Shown one piece after another: positions 10,310-17,914 of a stretch of DNA of 64,000 nucleotides. The translations under genes and the position numbers were made by a program. Below the pieces are notes generated by a model. The model searched no databases. It saw nothing but the letters and a program-made list of their open reading frames with translations, and was not told where the DNA came from. Numbering within the stretch: the stretch's first letter is position 1; each line of letters begins with the position of its first letter. Origin of the DNA: Microbacterium sp. STN6 (lineage in GTDB: Bacteria; Actinomycetota; Actinomycetes; Actinomycetales; Microbacteriaceae); NCBI RefSeq assembly GCF_026410545.1, contig NZ_JAPMIT010000001.1, positions 682,001-746,000 of the forward strand, written 5' to 3'.

Positions 10310-10545
10310 GCCCATCCATTGGTTAAAAGACTCGTCGTCCGGTGGTGCGGCGATGCCTGCGACTCTCCCGGACGACGAGCTGACCTGTTAACTAGGGTGC
10401 GACAGTCGCGCGAGGAAATCAAGGCCTATTCGATGAGCAACCGCACTCGCCCTGACCATGCCGCTCACACCAACCCCTGCGGTCGCGGCCGAGAGGCCAA
10501 AAACGGCCCTTAAGACGCCGCCATAAGGGCGTTTTTTGGCCTCTC
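10310..10545 (+). ncRNA. Possible small RNA of about 200 nt with its own terminator
   Basis: A promoter-like pair, TTGGTG (10310-10315) and TTAAAA (about 10333 minus one turn, 17 bases further on), precedes a hairpin with a perfect 12 bp stem, CTCGTCGTCCGG at 10331-10342 against 10368-10379. About 110 bases later comes a very strong terminator (10491-10545). The whole 10194-10632 stretch has no convincing gene. A 26-codon frame at 10433-10513 ends inside the terminator but has no well-placed ribosome site. I could not match the sequence to 6S, tmRNA, RNase P or SRP RNA. An attenuator leader for the FKBP gene is the alternative. Confidence 0.35.
10491..10545. terminator. Strong bidirectional intrinsic terminator
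   Basis: GCCCTTA at 10506-10512 pairs with TAAGGGC at 10524-10530, followed by G and six T. The flanks also pair: GAGAGGCCAAAAA on the left with TTTTTGGCCTCTC on the right, giving about 22 paired bases in all. The A tract on the left gives a T tract on the other strand, so it should stop transcription in both directions. Confidence 0.85.
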
Positions 10546-10580
10546 ACGGGTCTGGGGGTGGCCTCTCACGGGCCTGGGGG
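10537..10580 (+). repeat. 22 bp direct repeat, two copies
   Basis: 10537-10558 and 10559-10580 differ by one base (TGGCCTCTCACGGGTCTGGG against the same with GCCTGGG). The first copy starts in the right arm of the terminator. It lies just upstream of the FKBP gene. Confidence 0.85.
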
Positions 10581-10632
10581 AGGGGGAAGGCTCGATTAGC
10601 GTCGCGGTGCGAAACCGGGTTGGATGGATCCC

Positions 10633-11004
10633 ATGAGCGATTCAACCAACGTGAAGCCCGAGATCGAAGCGCCCGAGGGCCCCGCACCCGCCGAACTCGT
10701 CGTCGAAGACATCGTGCCGGGTTCGGGAGCCGAGGCGGCGCCCGGCTCGACTGTCAACGTGCACTACGTGGGCGTCGGCTACGACTCCGGCGAGGAGTTC
10801 GATTCGTCGTGGAGCCGCGGTCAGTCCATCAACTTCCCCCTGACGAGCCTGATCCGCGGCTGGCAGGAGGGCATCCCCGGCATGAAGGTCGGCGGCCGCC
10901 GCAAGCTGACGGTTCCGCCGAGCCTCGCGTATGGCCCTGCCGGCGGCCACCCGCTGGGCGGCCAGACGCTCATCTTCGTCATCGACCTGCTCGGCGTCAG
11001 CTGA
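10633..11004 (+). CDS. FKBP-type peptidyl-prolyl cis-trans isomerase
   Basis: This 123-residue single-domain FKBP catalyses proline isomerisation in protein folding. There is no signal peptide, so it is cytoplasmic. The family pattern is clear: VNVHYVGVGYDSGEEFDSSW, the GQSINFPL segment, IRGWQEGIPGMKVGGRRKL and the C-terminal GGQTLIFVIDLLGV. The second of two close in-frame ATGs (10624, 10633) is chosen because MSDSTNVKPEIE resembles the usual N-terminus. A TAGCGT hexamer lies about 35-40 bases upstream. Three copies of the palindromic repeat follow directly. Confidence 0.92.
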   Translation: MSDSTNVKPEIEAPEGPAPAELVVEDIVPGSGAEAAPGSTVNVHYVGVGYDSGEEFDSSWSRGQSINFPLTSLIRGWQEGIPGMKVGGRRKLTVPPSLAYGPAGGHPLGGQTLIFVIDLLGVS

Positions 11005-11010
11005 CCTCTG

Positions 11011-11137
11011 CCGGTTGAGGAGGCGCGAAGCGCCGTCTCGAAACCCACCTCTGCAGCCGGTTGAGGAGGCGCGAAGCGCCGTCTCGAAACCCATCCCTGC
11101 AGCGGGTTGAGGAGGCGCGAAGCGCCGTCTCGAAACC
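11011..11137 (+). repeat. Interspersed palindromic repeat, three tandem copies
   Basis: Two 46-base units (11011-11056 and 11057-11102) and a partial third (11103-11137). Each carries GGTTGAGGAGGCGCGAAGCG and then a GTCTCGAAACCC end. The core GGCGCGAAGCGCC is a perfect palindrome around one base. Related copies occur at about 25.9, 34.5 and 49.35 kb in this window. It lies between the convergent FKBP and MFS genes, where it may also act as a terminator hairpin. Confidence 0.9.
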
Positions 11138-11161
11138 CCCCGCGCACACCGCCCCCCCCTT

Positions 11162-12526
11162 CTACGGCTCCGGCGCAAACGAGTCGTACTGGCGGAATCC
11201 GCGCTGCACCCGCATGAGCACCGCCAGGATCACGACGATCGCGAACCCGCCGAGCGCCGGCGGGAACCACAGCGCGATCACTGTCGCCAGAATGCCCGCG
11301 TAGAGATCTCCGACGCGCGGTCCTCCGGTGACGACCACGGTGAACACGCCCTGGATGCGCCCGCGCACCGCATCGGGCACCGCGGTCTGCAGGATCGTCA
11401 TGCGGAAGATCGCACTCACGTTGTCGGATGCGCCTGCCGCCGCGAGAAAGAGGGTGGCGAGAGCGAGTCCCGGCACGCTGACCCGGGCGAAGTCCGTCGT
11501 CGCGTGCGTCATGCCGCCCAGCTGCATGACGCCGAGAACGGCCCCGAACGCGAGGATCGACGCCCCGTATGCGGTGATGGCCCGCCCGATCGCCCGACCT
11601 TGCCTGCGCACGTGCCCGAGCGGCCCTGAGAACACGCTGCTGATGAGCGCGCCGATGGCGAAGGCCGCCGTGAGAATGCCGACCGTGACGGCGCCGCCGC
11701 CGAGCACGAGTGCGCCAACGGCGGGGAACAGCGCGCGCGGCTGCCCGAAGGTCATGGCCACGATGTCGACGATGAAGGTCATGCGCACGTTGGGCGCGCG
11801 ACGAAGGAAGCGCGCCCCATCCGCCAGCGAACGCAGCCCTGGCTTCACGATGTCGCCCTCGGGAACGATTGACGGCAGTGTCGCAATGCCGAGGAACGCG
11901 CTGACGAACAGGACGACGTCGACCATGTAGGTCCAGCCATAGCCGACGCTGGCCACCAGCACGCCCGCCAGCGCGGGACCGAGCGTGATCATGACGCCCG
12001 AGCTGATGCCCGTGAGGGCGGATGCGGCCGGCAGCAGCCGGGCCGGCAGCAGGCGTGGCAGGATGGCCGCCCGCGTGCTGCCGATCACCGTCGAAGCCAC
12101 GGCGTTCACCGTCGTGAGCAGGTACAGCGGCCACACGGACTCCACGTGCAGCCAAGCGAGTGCTGCGATGGTGGCCGTCGAACTCCACGCCACGATGGCC
12201 GAGACGAGGGCGATGCGACGGCGATCGAAGGCGTCGGCCAGCATGCCGCCGTAGAGCCCGAACACGATCATGGGCCCGAGGGCGAAGAGCGCGACGAGCG
12301 CGACGGCGAGCGTCGAGCCGGTGAGGTCGTAGATCTGCAGACCGACCGCCACGATGGTGAGCTGCGAGCCGATGCCGCTGATCGAGCTGCCGATCCACAG
12401 GCGCGCGAAGGCCGGGCTCTCGCGCAAGGGGGCGAGGTCGACGAAGAGGGGTTTGCGTACCGGAGCCTCGATCTCGACGGGCTCGGTCACGAGAGCGTGC
12501 CTGGGCGGTGCGGCATGATTCTCCAT
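11162..12526 (-). CDS. MFS transporter
   Basis: This 454-residue membrane protein of the major facilitator superfamily is of the EntS/MFS_3 type. The loop 2-3 signature is GGMLADAFDRRRIAL, and about 12 hydrophobic segments are visible, for example LTIVAVGLQIYDLTG and ILTAAFAIGALISSVFSGPLG. It probably exports a small molecule or drug. The ATG at 12526 (MENHAAPPRHALV) is chosen; the frame is open further upstream, but that part is an Arg-rich translation of the apt gene region and is not credible. It is divergent from apt. Substrate unknown. Confidence 0.88.
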   Translation of the reverse strand: MENHAAPPRHALVTEPVEIEAPVRKPLFVDLAPLRESPAFARLWIGSSISGIGSQLTIVAVGLQIYDLTGSTLAVALVALFALGPMIVFGLYGGMLADAFDRRRIALVSAIVAWSSTATIAALAWLHVESVWPLYLLTTVNAVASTVIGSTRAAILPRLLPARLLPAASALTGISSGVMITLGPALAGVLVASVGYGWTYMVDVVLFVSAFLGIATLPSIVPEGDIVKPGLRSLADGARFLRRAPNVRMTFIVDIVAMTFGQPRALFPAVGALVLGGGAVTVGILTAAFAIGALISSVFSGPLGHVRRQGRAIGRAITAYGASILAFGAVLGVMQLGGMTHATTDFARVSVPGLALATLFLAAAGASDNVSAIFRMTILQTAVPDAVRGRIQGVFTVVVTGGPRVGDLYAGILATVIALWFPPALGGFAIVVILAVLMRVQRGFRQYDSFAPEP

Positions 12527-12648
12527 TCTGCCAGTGGGCTGTGGCGGCCGCGGGTGCGGTACCGGGCGCGGCCGCGGGTGCGGCAGCGGCAGCGGATGCG
12601 CCCGCGCACCAGCGCGGCGCGGCCCGGCACAGCGTCTAACGTTGAGAC

Positions 12649-13239
12649 GTGACTGACGATTCCGCCTCCGGCGCCGACTCCGCCCCCACCTTCGACGGCG
12701 CCTCCGCTTCCGACGCGTCCTCCGCCTCCGCAAGCGTCGAGCGGCTGCTCGCGACGATCCCCGACTTCCCGGAACCCGGCATCCTGTTCCGCGACCTGGC
12801 CCCGGTCTTCGCCGACGCGCCGGCGTTTCGCGCCATCACCGACGAGCTTCTCGAGCGGTTCGAGGGGCGGTTCGACGCGGTCGCCGGCGTCGAGGCGCGC
12901 GGGTTCGTGCTGGCCGCTGCGGCCGCCTACGCATCCGGCACCGGCCTCGTCATTATCCGCAAGCCGGGCAAGCTGCCCGGCAATGTGCTCACCGAGCGCT
13001 ACGACCTCGAATACGGCAGCGCCGAACTGCAGCTCGAGCCCGGCCACCTGCCTGCCGGCTCACGCGTGCTGATCCTCGACGACGTGCTCGCGACGGGCGG
13101 CACGCTCGCCGCCGCCGCGCACCTCACCGAGCGGGCCGGTTACGCAGTCGCGGGTTTCGGGGTTGTACTCGAGCTCGAGGGGCTCGGCGGGCGCGGCCGG
13201 CTGGGCGGTTACGAGACGCAGACGCTGCTCACCGTCTGA
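12649..13239 (+). CDS. apt: Adenine phosphoribosyltransferase
   Basis: This 196-residue enzyme salvages adenine to AMP with PRPP. The PRPP-binding motif VLILDDVLATGGTL is clear, as are IPDFPEPGILFRDLAPVF near the start and GVEARGFVLAAAAA. About the first 28 residues (rich in Ser, Ala and Asp) extend beyond the usual 170-180 residue family and look like an expanded low-complexity tract. The GTG start lies 6 bases after a TAACGT hexamer (12637-12642), so the message is probably leaderless. A later start near residue 28 (SVERLLATIPDFP) would fit the family length, but no good start codon is seen there. It works with the nucleobase permeases at 1-2.4 kb. Confidence 0.93.
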   Translation: MTDDSASGADSAPTFDGASASDASSASASVERLLATIPDFPEPGILFRDLAPVFADAPAFRAITDELLERFEGRFDAVAGVEARGFVLAAAAAYASGTGLVIIRKPGKLPGNVLTERYDLEYGSAELQLEPGHLPAGSRVLILDDVLATGGTLAAAAHLTERAGYAVAGFGVVLELEGLGGRGRLGGYETQTLLTV

Positions 13240-13245
13240 GGGCGT

Positions 13246-14472
13246 CTACTTCCAGAGCCGCTGCGTCGCGATCTCGGCGCCCTTACCGAGCGTCTCGAGC
13301 TTGGCCCACGCGATCTGAGGGTGGATGCGCCCGCCCAGCCCGCAGTCGGTCGAGGCGATCACGCGCTCGCGGCCGACAAGTGAGGCGAACCGCTCGATGC
13401 GCTCGGCAACGAGTTCCGGGTGCTCGACCACGTTCGTGGCGTGGCTGACGATGCCGGGCAGAATGAGCTTGCCGTCGGGCAGCGTCACGTCCTCCCAGAC
13501 GCGCCATTCGTGCTCGTGCCGGGCGTTCGCGGCCTCGAACGAGTAGGCGCCGGCGTTGATCTCGAGCATGAGATCGACGATGTGGCGCAGTTCGATGTCG
13601 GTCGTGTGCGGGCCATGCCAGCTGCCCCAGCAGAGGTGGAATCGGATCTGCTCTTCGGGCAGCCCCCGCAGCGCATGGTTGAGAGCCTCAACGCGGATGC
13701 GCGTGAACGCCCGGTAGTCCTCGACGCTCGGTTCGGGGTTGACCTGGTCCCAGTTCTCGGCGATCGAGGGGTCGTCGATCTGCACTACGAGACCCGCGTC
13801 GATGATGGCCTTGTACTCCTCGCGCATCACGTCGGCCCACGCCCAGATGAACTCTTCCTCGGTGGCGTAATGCTCGTTGCCGATGCGGCTGGCCGAGCCG
13901 GGGGAGAGCGAGGTGATGAAGCCCTCAGTCAGGCCCGCGGCATCCAGTGCCGTCTTCAGGTTCGCGATGTCGGAGGCGATGGCGTCGTGCCCGATGTACG
14001 AGATGGGGCCGGTCGCCGTCGGGAACGCGGTGGCGTTGCGCCCGAGCGCGATCCCGCTCGTCGGGTCCTGGTACGCCTCGGCGAAGCGGGTCCAGTCGCG
14101 GCGGTCGGCGAACGAGGTGAGGCGCACGGCTCCGGGCTCGCTGCGCACGGGCTTCGCCATGATCGGGTTGTAGTCGGTGAGTTCGAGTCCCGCGGTGCGC
14201 TGGAACGAGTAGGTCCACCACGCGCCGTAGTCGATTGCGGCCGACATGGCCTTGCCGAACTCGCCGTCGTTCGGGAACGTGATGCCCGCCTGCTTCTGCC
14301 GCTCCACGATGTCGACGACGGCCTCGCGCTCGAGCCGATCGAACTCGGGCGTTCTGGCGAGAGTGAAGCCGTCTTCCTCGAACCCGCGCGCGTCGTTCGC
14401 GGCGATGAGTTCGGCGGTGCGCGGCAGGCTGCCGGCGTGCGATGTCTGGATTCGGTCAGTGCTGTCAAGCAT
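13246..14472 (-). CDS. Cobalamin-independent methionine synthase-like protein (MetE catalytic domain)
   Basis: This 408-residue protein resembles the C-terminal zinc domain of MetE, without the N-terminal folate-binding half (full MetE is about 750 residues). The start is TSHAGSLPRT as in UROD/MetE-like methyltransferases. Likely zinc ligands are the His and Cys of RFHLCWGSWHG and the late Cys of ASTDCGLGGR. It may be a methyltransferase using a donor other than methyl-folate, or an epoxyalkane:CoM-like enzyme. The ATG at 14472 has a GAGG a few bases upstream. It is convergent with apt, with only 6 bases between stop codons. The 282 bases upstream, to the TetR gene, hold no feature I recognise. 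Confidence 0.8.
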   Translation of the reverse strand: MLDSTDRIQTSHAGSLPRTAELIAANDARGFEEDGFTLARTPEFDRLEREAVVDIVERQKQAGITFPNDGEFGKAMSAAIDYGAWWTYSFQRTAGLELTDYNPIMAKPVRSEPGAVRLTSFADRRDWTRFAEAYQDPTSGIALGRNATAFPTATGPISYIGHDAIASDIANLKTALDAAGLTEGFITSLSPGSASRIGNEHYATEEEFIWAWADVMREEYKAIIDAGLVVQIDDPSIAENWDQVNPEPSVEDYRAFTRIRVEALNHALRGLPEEQIRFHLCWGSWHGPHTTDIELRHIVDLMLEINAGAYSFEAANARHEHEWRVWEDVTLPDGKLILPGIVSHATNVVEHPELVAERIERFASLVGRERVIASTDCGLGGRIHPQIAWAKLETLGKGAEIATQRLWK

Positions 14473-14754
14473 GATGCCTCGTTTCGTCTGGGTCGTGTGG
14501 CCGCCGTGCCGGTGGGCCGGTAGCCGCCTGCACGGGACTCCGTCTGAGCGGGTGGCCGGCTCGGCTGGTAGCCGGTTCGACTTCGTGTATTCGATGGATG
14601 CCGGCGCCAGGCGCCGGTGCCGCAGCGATGCCCATGACAGGCGCGAGGCTTCGCGTGGTCGCTGCACCACTCAGGCTGCCACACATCGAAGCGGATGGCA
14701 GGGATTGCGTCACGGTGCGTAGCAGGGGGCCCTCGCGTAGCCCGGCTCCCCGGC

Positions 14755-15453
14755 TCAGTCAGCGGCGATGCGGTCGAGCCATTCCGCCATCAAAACGCGT
14801 TCTGCCTCGCTGAGCACGGAGGTTTCCGAAAGTCCAGCGCGCAACGCGATCGCTGCCGCGCTGATCCCAGCGCTCGGTGCGTCGTCGACATCGGTCAGCA
14901 CGGCGCGCTTGATGGCGGCATAGATGGAATCGGCGAGAGCGGAGTCGCGGCGCTCGATCGGCATGGCCAGCAGCGCGAGTACGACACCCGTTCCGGCGGC
15001 GTGGATCATGTCGACCGCGCGCCGTTCGGTGACCGCGAGTCTTCCGGCAAGCGCGACCCGGTGCACCCGTTCTCGAAGAATGTCGATACCACCGGCCGAA
15101 GCGGTCAGGCGCTTGCCGCGTTCTGGCTCGGCAAGGAGCGTGAACAGGGCCGGATTGGCCAGGCCGAATCCGACGTGCGTGCTCCAGCCGCGATCAAGGT
15201 CCGCCAGCGCATCATCCGTCTGCACGCCCGATCGTTTGGTGTCGACGTACGCGGAGAACACGTGCTCGGCTACAGCATCGAGCAAGCCTTCTTTGTCGCC
15301 GAACAGCCGGTAGATCGTGGGCGCCTGCACACCGGCTGCCGCTGCGACGGATCGCGTCGTCACCGCGCCAACGCCGCCTTCGTTGATGAGCCGAGCGGCA
15401 ACGTCGACGATGTCGGCGCGCGTGCGATTTCTGTCGTCGCCACGCCCGCCCAT
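14755..15453 (-). CDS. TetR-family regulator next to an NmrA-like reductase
   Basis: This 232-residue TetR-type repressor has an N-terminal helix-turn-helix visible as ADIVDVAARLINEGGVGAVT then VAAAAGVQAPTIYRLFGDKE. The C-terminal ligand domain is not recognisable to a ligand. The start MGGRGDDRNRT at 15453 is chosen because GGAG lies 6 bases upstream; an ATG at 15465 is possible. It is divergent from the NmrA-family gene at 15552. The 98-base gap holds a dyad and a TATATA box, which suggests it controls itself and that reductase. Confidence 0.88.
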   Translation of the reverse strand: MGGRGDDRNRTRADIVDVAARLINEGGVGAVTTRSVAAAAGVQAPTIYRLFGDKEGLLDAVAEHVFSAYVDTKRSGVQTDDALADLDRGWSTHVGFGLANPALFTLLAEPERGKRLTASAGGIDILRERVHRVALAGRLAVTERRAVDMIHAAGTGVVLALLAMPIERRDSALADSIYAAIKRAVLTDVDDAPSAGISAAAIALRAGLSETSVLSEAERVLMAEWLDRIAAD

Positions 15454-15473
15454 ATCGCTCTCCATGCATCGAT

Positions 15474-15518
15474 GGTAACAAGAATGCGTTATCACGGTAT
15501 ATATCGCTGCTAACGTTA
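15474..15518. promoter_or_regulatory. Possible TetR operator and promoter between the TetR and NmrA-like genes
   Basis: GGTAAC (15474-15479) and GTTATC (15488-15493) form a dyad with one mismatch and 8 bases between. A TATATA -10 candidate follows at 15498-15503 and a perfect TAACGTTA palindrome lies at 15511-15518. The dyad would overlap the -35 of a rightward promoter, which suits repression. This is inference from pattern only. Confidence 0.4.
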
Positions 15519-15551
15519 TTTGCGTTCCAATGGAAATCGAAGGGATTGAAC

Positions 15552-16427
15552 ATGATTGTCATCACCGGTGCAACAGGACAACTGGGTTCTCAGGTTGTGG
15601 AGCAACTGCTCAGACACGTTCCTGCCGAGCACGTCGGGGTCAGCGTTCGCAACACTGAGAAGGCCCGCGATCTCGCTGACCGCGGCGTCCGGGTGCGCAG
15701 GGGAGACTTCAACGACGCTGACTCTCTGGCTTCCGCGTTCGAAGGCGCGAAGCGAGTGCTCATCGTGTCGTCCAATTCCTCGGGACGTGAAGCGGTCGCA
15801 CAGCACGCCATGGCAATCGATGCCGCTCGAGACGCGGGAGCAGAGCGCGTGCTCTACACCAGCCACCAGGGCGTCAGTGCGCAATCCGAGTTCGCTCCCA
15901 TGCTCGACCACGCGGCGACGACGGCCTATCTGTCGACGCTCGGGACGCCGTTCACGACGCTGCGCAACGGGTTCTACGCGTCGACCGTTCCGCTTCTGCT
16001 CGGCCAGGCCTTACAGACCGGGGAGATTGTTGCGCCGGCAGATGGACCTGTCTCCTGGACCACCCATGCCGACCTCGCCGAAGCCGACGCAGCGATCCTC
16101 GCCGACCCAAGCCTCCTCGGCGACGGAGAGACACCGCCGCTGACCGCCCGCGACGCCCACGACCTTGACGACATCGCCCGGATGCTCACGGAGTTGACTG
16201 GCCGCAGTATTCGCCGGGTCGTGGTCGAAGATGAAGAGTGGGTTCTGAGCCTGATCGGTCACGGTGTTCCCGTGGCTCAAGCTCGGCTGCTCCTTGGAAT
16301 GTTCCTCGGCTCCCGGAACGGTGAGTTCGCCGTCACCGATCCTGCGCTCGAGCAGGTGCTCGGCCGCCCCGCGCAGCCGATTAGTACCGTTCTCGGAGAT
16401 CTCGTTTCCGGCTCCCGGGCCGCGTGA
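15552..16427 (+). CDS. NmrA-like NAD(P)-binding quinone reductase/SDR
   Basis: This 291-residue atypical short-chain dehydrogenase has a Rossmann start, MIVITGATGQLGSQVVEQLL. It closely resembles the QorB-type NAD(P)H:quinone oxidoreductases, which bind NADPH and reduce quinones or sense redox state. SHQGVSAQSEFAPMLDHAAT and TTLRNGFYAST are family-typical. The ATG at 15552 has AAGGGA about 6 bases upstream. It is divergent from and probably repressed by the adjacent TetR protein, a common quinone/electrophile-response arrangement. Confidence 0.85.
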   Translation: MIVITGATGQLGSQVVEQLLRHVPAEHVGVSVRNTEKARDLADRGVRVRRGDFNDADSLASAFEGAKRVLIVSSNSSGREAVAQHAMAIDAARDAGAERVLYTSHQGVSAQSEFAPMLDHAATTAYLSTLGTPFTTLRNGFYASTVPLLLGQALQTGEIVAPADGPVSWTTHADLAEADAAILADPSLLGDGETPPLTARDAHDLDDIARMLTELTGRSIRRVVVEDEEWVLSLIGHGVPVAQARLLLGMFLGSRNGEFAVTDPALEQVLGRPAQPISTVLGDLVSGSRAA

Positions 16428-16559
16428 CGAACCGCCCGCCGAGGAACGCCTCGTGCGGGTGCTAAACTCGTGCAGTTGCCGTGTGAACGGCCGCGGATAA
16501 AGAGAGCTCCGGCATCCTGCCGACGGGCACCGCGCAGCGAGAGAAAGGGGATCGAATCT

Positions 16560-16829
16560 ATGGCACTTGAAGCAGATGTCAAGAAGGCGATCATCGAAGA
16601 GTACGCGACCCACCCCGGTGACACCGGATCCCCTGAGGTTCAGGTGGCAATCCTGACCAAGCGGATCACGGGCCTCACCGAGCATCTCAAGGAGCACAAG
16701 CACGACCACCACTCGCGTCGTGGCCTGCTTCTTCTGGTCGGTCAGCGTCGCCGCCTGCTCGGCTACCTGGCAGACATCGACATCAGCCGTTACCGCTCGC
16801 TCATCGAGCGCCTCGGACTGCGTCGCTAG
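16560..16829 (+). CDS. rpsO: 30S ribosomal protein S15
   Basis: This 89-residue protein has the S15 family length and the pattern [35 protein letters not shown] and [10 protein letters not shown]. It binds 16S rRNA and organises the central domain of the small subunit. GAAAGG lies 9 bases before the ATG. A TAAACT hexamer at about 16461 could be its promoter -10. A terminator follows at 16909-16937. In most bacteria pnp is directly downstream; here four unrelated genes lie between. Confidence 0.98.
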   Translation: MALEADVKKAIIEEYATHPGDTGSPEVQVAILTKRITGLTEHLKEHKHDHHSRRGLLLLVGQRRRLLGYLADIDISRYRSLIERLGLRR

Positions 16830-16908
16830 TCTCACGGTAAGCCGCGCGAGCGGTTCCCACGGGTCTTCCCCACGGGATCTTCGTTCGACAACGCGAACTT
16901 CTTGCAAG

Positions 16909-16937
16909 GGCCGTCACCTATTCGGTGGCGGCCTTTT
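16909..16937 (+). terminator. Intrinsic terminator after rpsO
   Basis: GGCCGTCACC (16909-16918) pairs with GGTGGCGGCC (16924-16933) with one G-T pair; the loop is 5 bases, followed by four T. Confidence 0.85.
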
Positions 16938-16985
16938 GCGTGCCCGGTGGTCGGCCCGGGCGGCCACGGGCGCATAGTGGACCTC

Positions 16986-17753
16986 GTGGACAGTCACACT
17001 CTCACGAAGACCAGGGCCGATGCACCGCCGGGCTTCTTCGAGGCCGAGGCCGCCGGGCTCAGCTGGCTCGCCGACGCGCACGGAGTGCGCACGGCCGACG
17101 TCATTGAGGTTGAGCCCGGCCGAATCGTTCTCGAACGCGTCCCCGAGACGCAACCGAGAGCGGATGCGGCGCGCCGGTTCGGCGCGGCACTCGCGCACAC
17201 GCACGCGGCCGGTGCCGACGCCTTCGGGGCGCCGCCCGAGGGCTGGGACGGCCCGCTCTACATCGGTCGTCGCGAGATGCCCGCCGTGCACGAGCACTCG
17301 TGGGGTGCGTTCTACGCCCGCGACCGGGTGCTGCCGTTCCTGGCGGCGGCCGAGGCGGCGGGCACCGTCGATCGGCGGCAGGCCCGCGACATCCGCGAGG
17401 CATGTGAGCTGATCGCCGGCGGTGCGTTCGACGATGACGAACCGCCGGCCCGGCTGCATGGCGACCTCTGGAACGGCAACGTGCTCTGGGGCGTCGACGG
17501 GGTTGTTCTCATCGACCCGGCCGCGCACGGCGGGCACCGCGAGACCGACCTCGCGATGCTCGCCCTCTTCGGCTGCCCGTACCTGGACGACGTGCTCGCG
17601 GCCTACGACGAGGCGTCGCCCCTCGCCGCCGGGTGGCGCGAGCGCGTGCCGCTGCATCAGCTGCACCCGCTGGCGGTGCACGCGGCCGGGCATGGCGCCT
17701 CGTACGGGTTCGCCCTGCACGACGCGGCCCTCGCGGCGCTCGCCCTCGCGTGA
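16986..17753 (+). CDS. Fructosamine kinase-family protein (FN3K-like)
   Basis: This protein of about 255 residues has the aminoglycoside phosphotransferase/FN3K fold. The catalytic loop is RLHGDLWNGNVLW, with its catalytic Asp, and the metal-binding segment is LIDPAAHGGHRETDLAML. The phosphate loop region near the N-terminus is the KTRADAPPGFFEAEAAGL segment. Such enzymes phosphorylate sugar amines (glycated proteins or free ketosamines), which then fall apart. The GTG at 16986 is a best guess: another GTG at 16977 is possible, and the frame is open to 16902. It stands alone downstream of the rpsO terminator. Confidence 0.82.
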   Translation: MDSHTLTKTRADAPPGFFEAEAAGLSWLADAHGVRTADVIEVEPGRIVLERVPETQPRADAARRFGAALAHTHAAGADAFGAPPEGWDGPLYIGRREMPAVHEHSWGAFYARDRVLPFLAAAEAAGTVDRRQARDIREACELIAGGAFDDDEPPARLHGDLWNGNVLWGVDGVVLIDPAAHGGHRETDLAMLALFGCPYLDDVLAAYDEASPLAAGWRERVPLHQLHPLAVHAAGHGASYGFALHDAALAALALA

Positions 17754-17914
17754 CCCACAGGACGCGGAACGGCAGGGAATACGAAGCCGAGCGACGGGTG
17801 GGCGGGTGGGAATACCAGCACGGCGCATTCGTTACATAGACCAGATACATGCAAACGCATGGAATAATGAAGGTCGCGGAGCGACACGAAAGACGCGAGT
17901 AAGAGGGCAGGACG

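Noticed and set aside
10433-10513. A 26-codon frame starting MSNRTRPDHAAH ahead of the FKBP gene
   Set aside because: There is no well-placed ribosome site and its end lies in the terminator stem. It is mentioned under the small RNA but not called as a gene.
10331-10545. tmRNA, RNase P RNA or 6S RNA
   Set aside because: No tRNA-like ends, no RNase P conserved core and no long closing stem between 5' and 3' ends were found.
11011-11137. CRISPR array
   Set aside because: Units follow each other with near-identical spacers of the same sequence and there are no cas genes; it is a tandem palindromic repeat.
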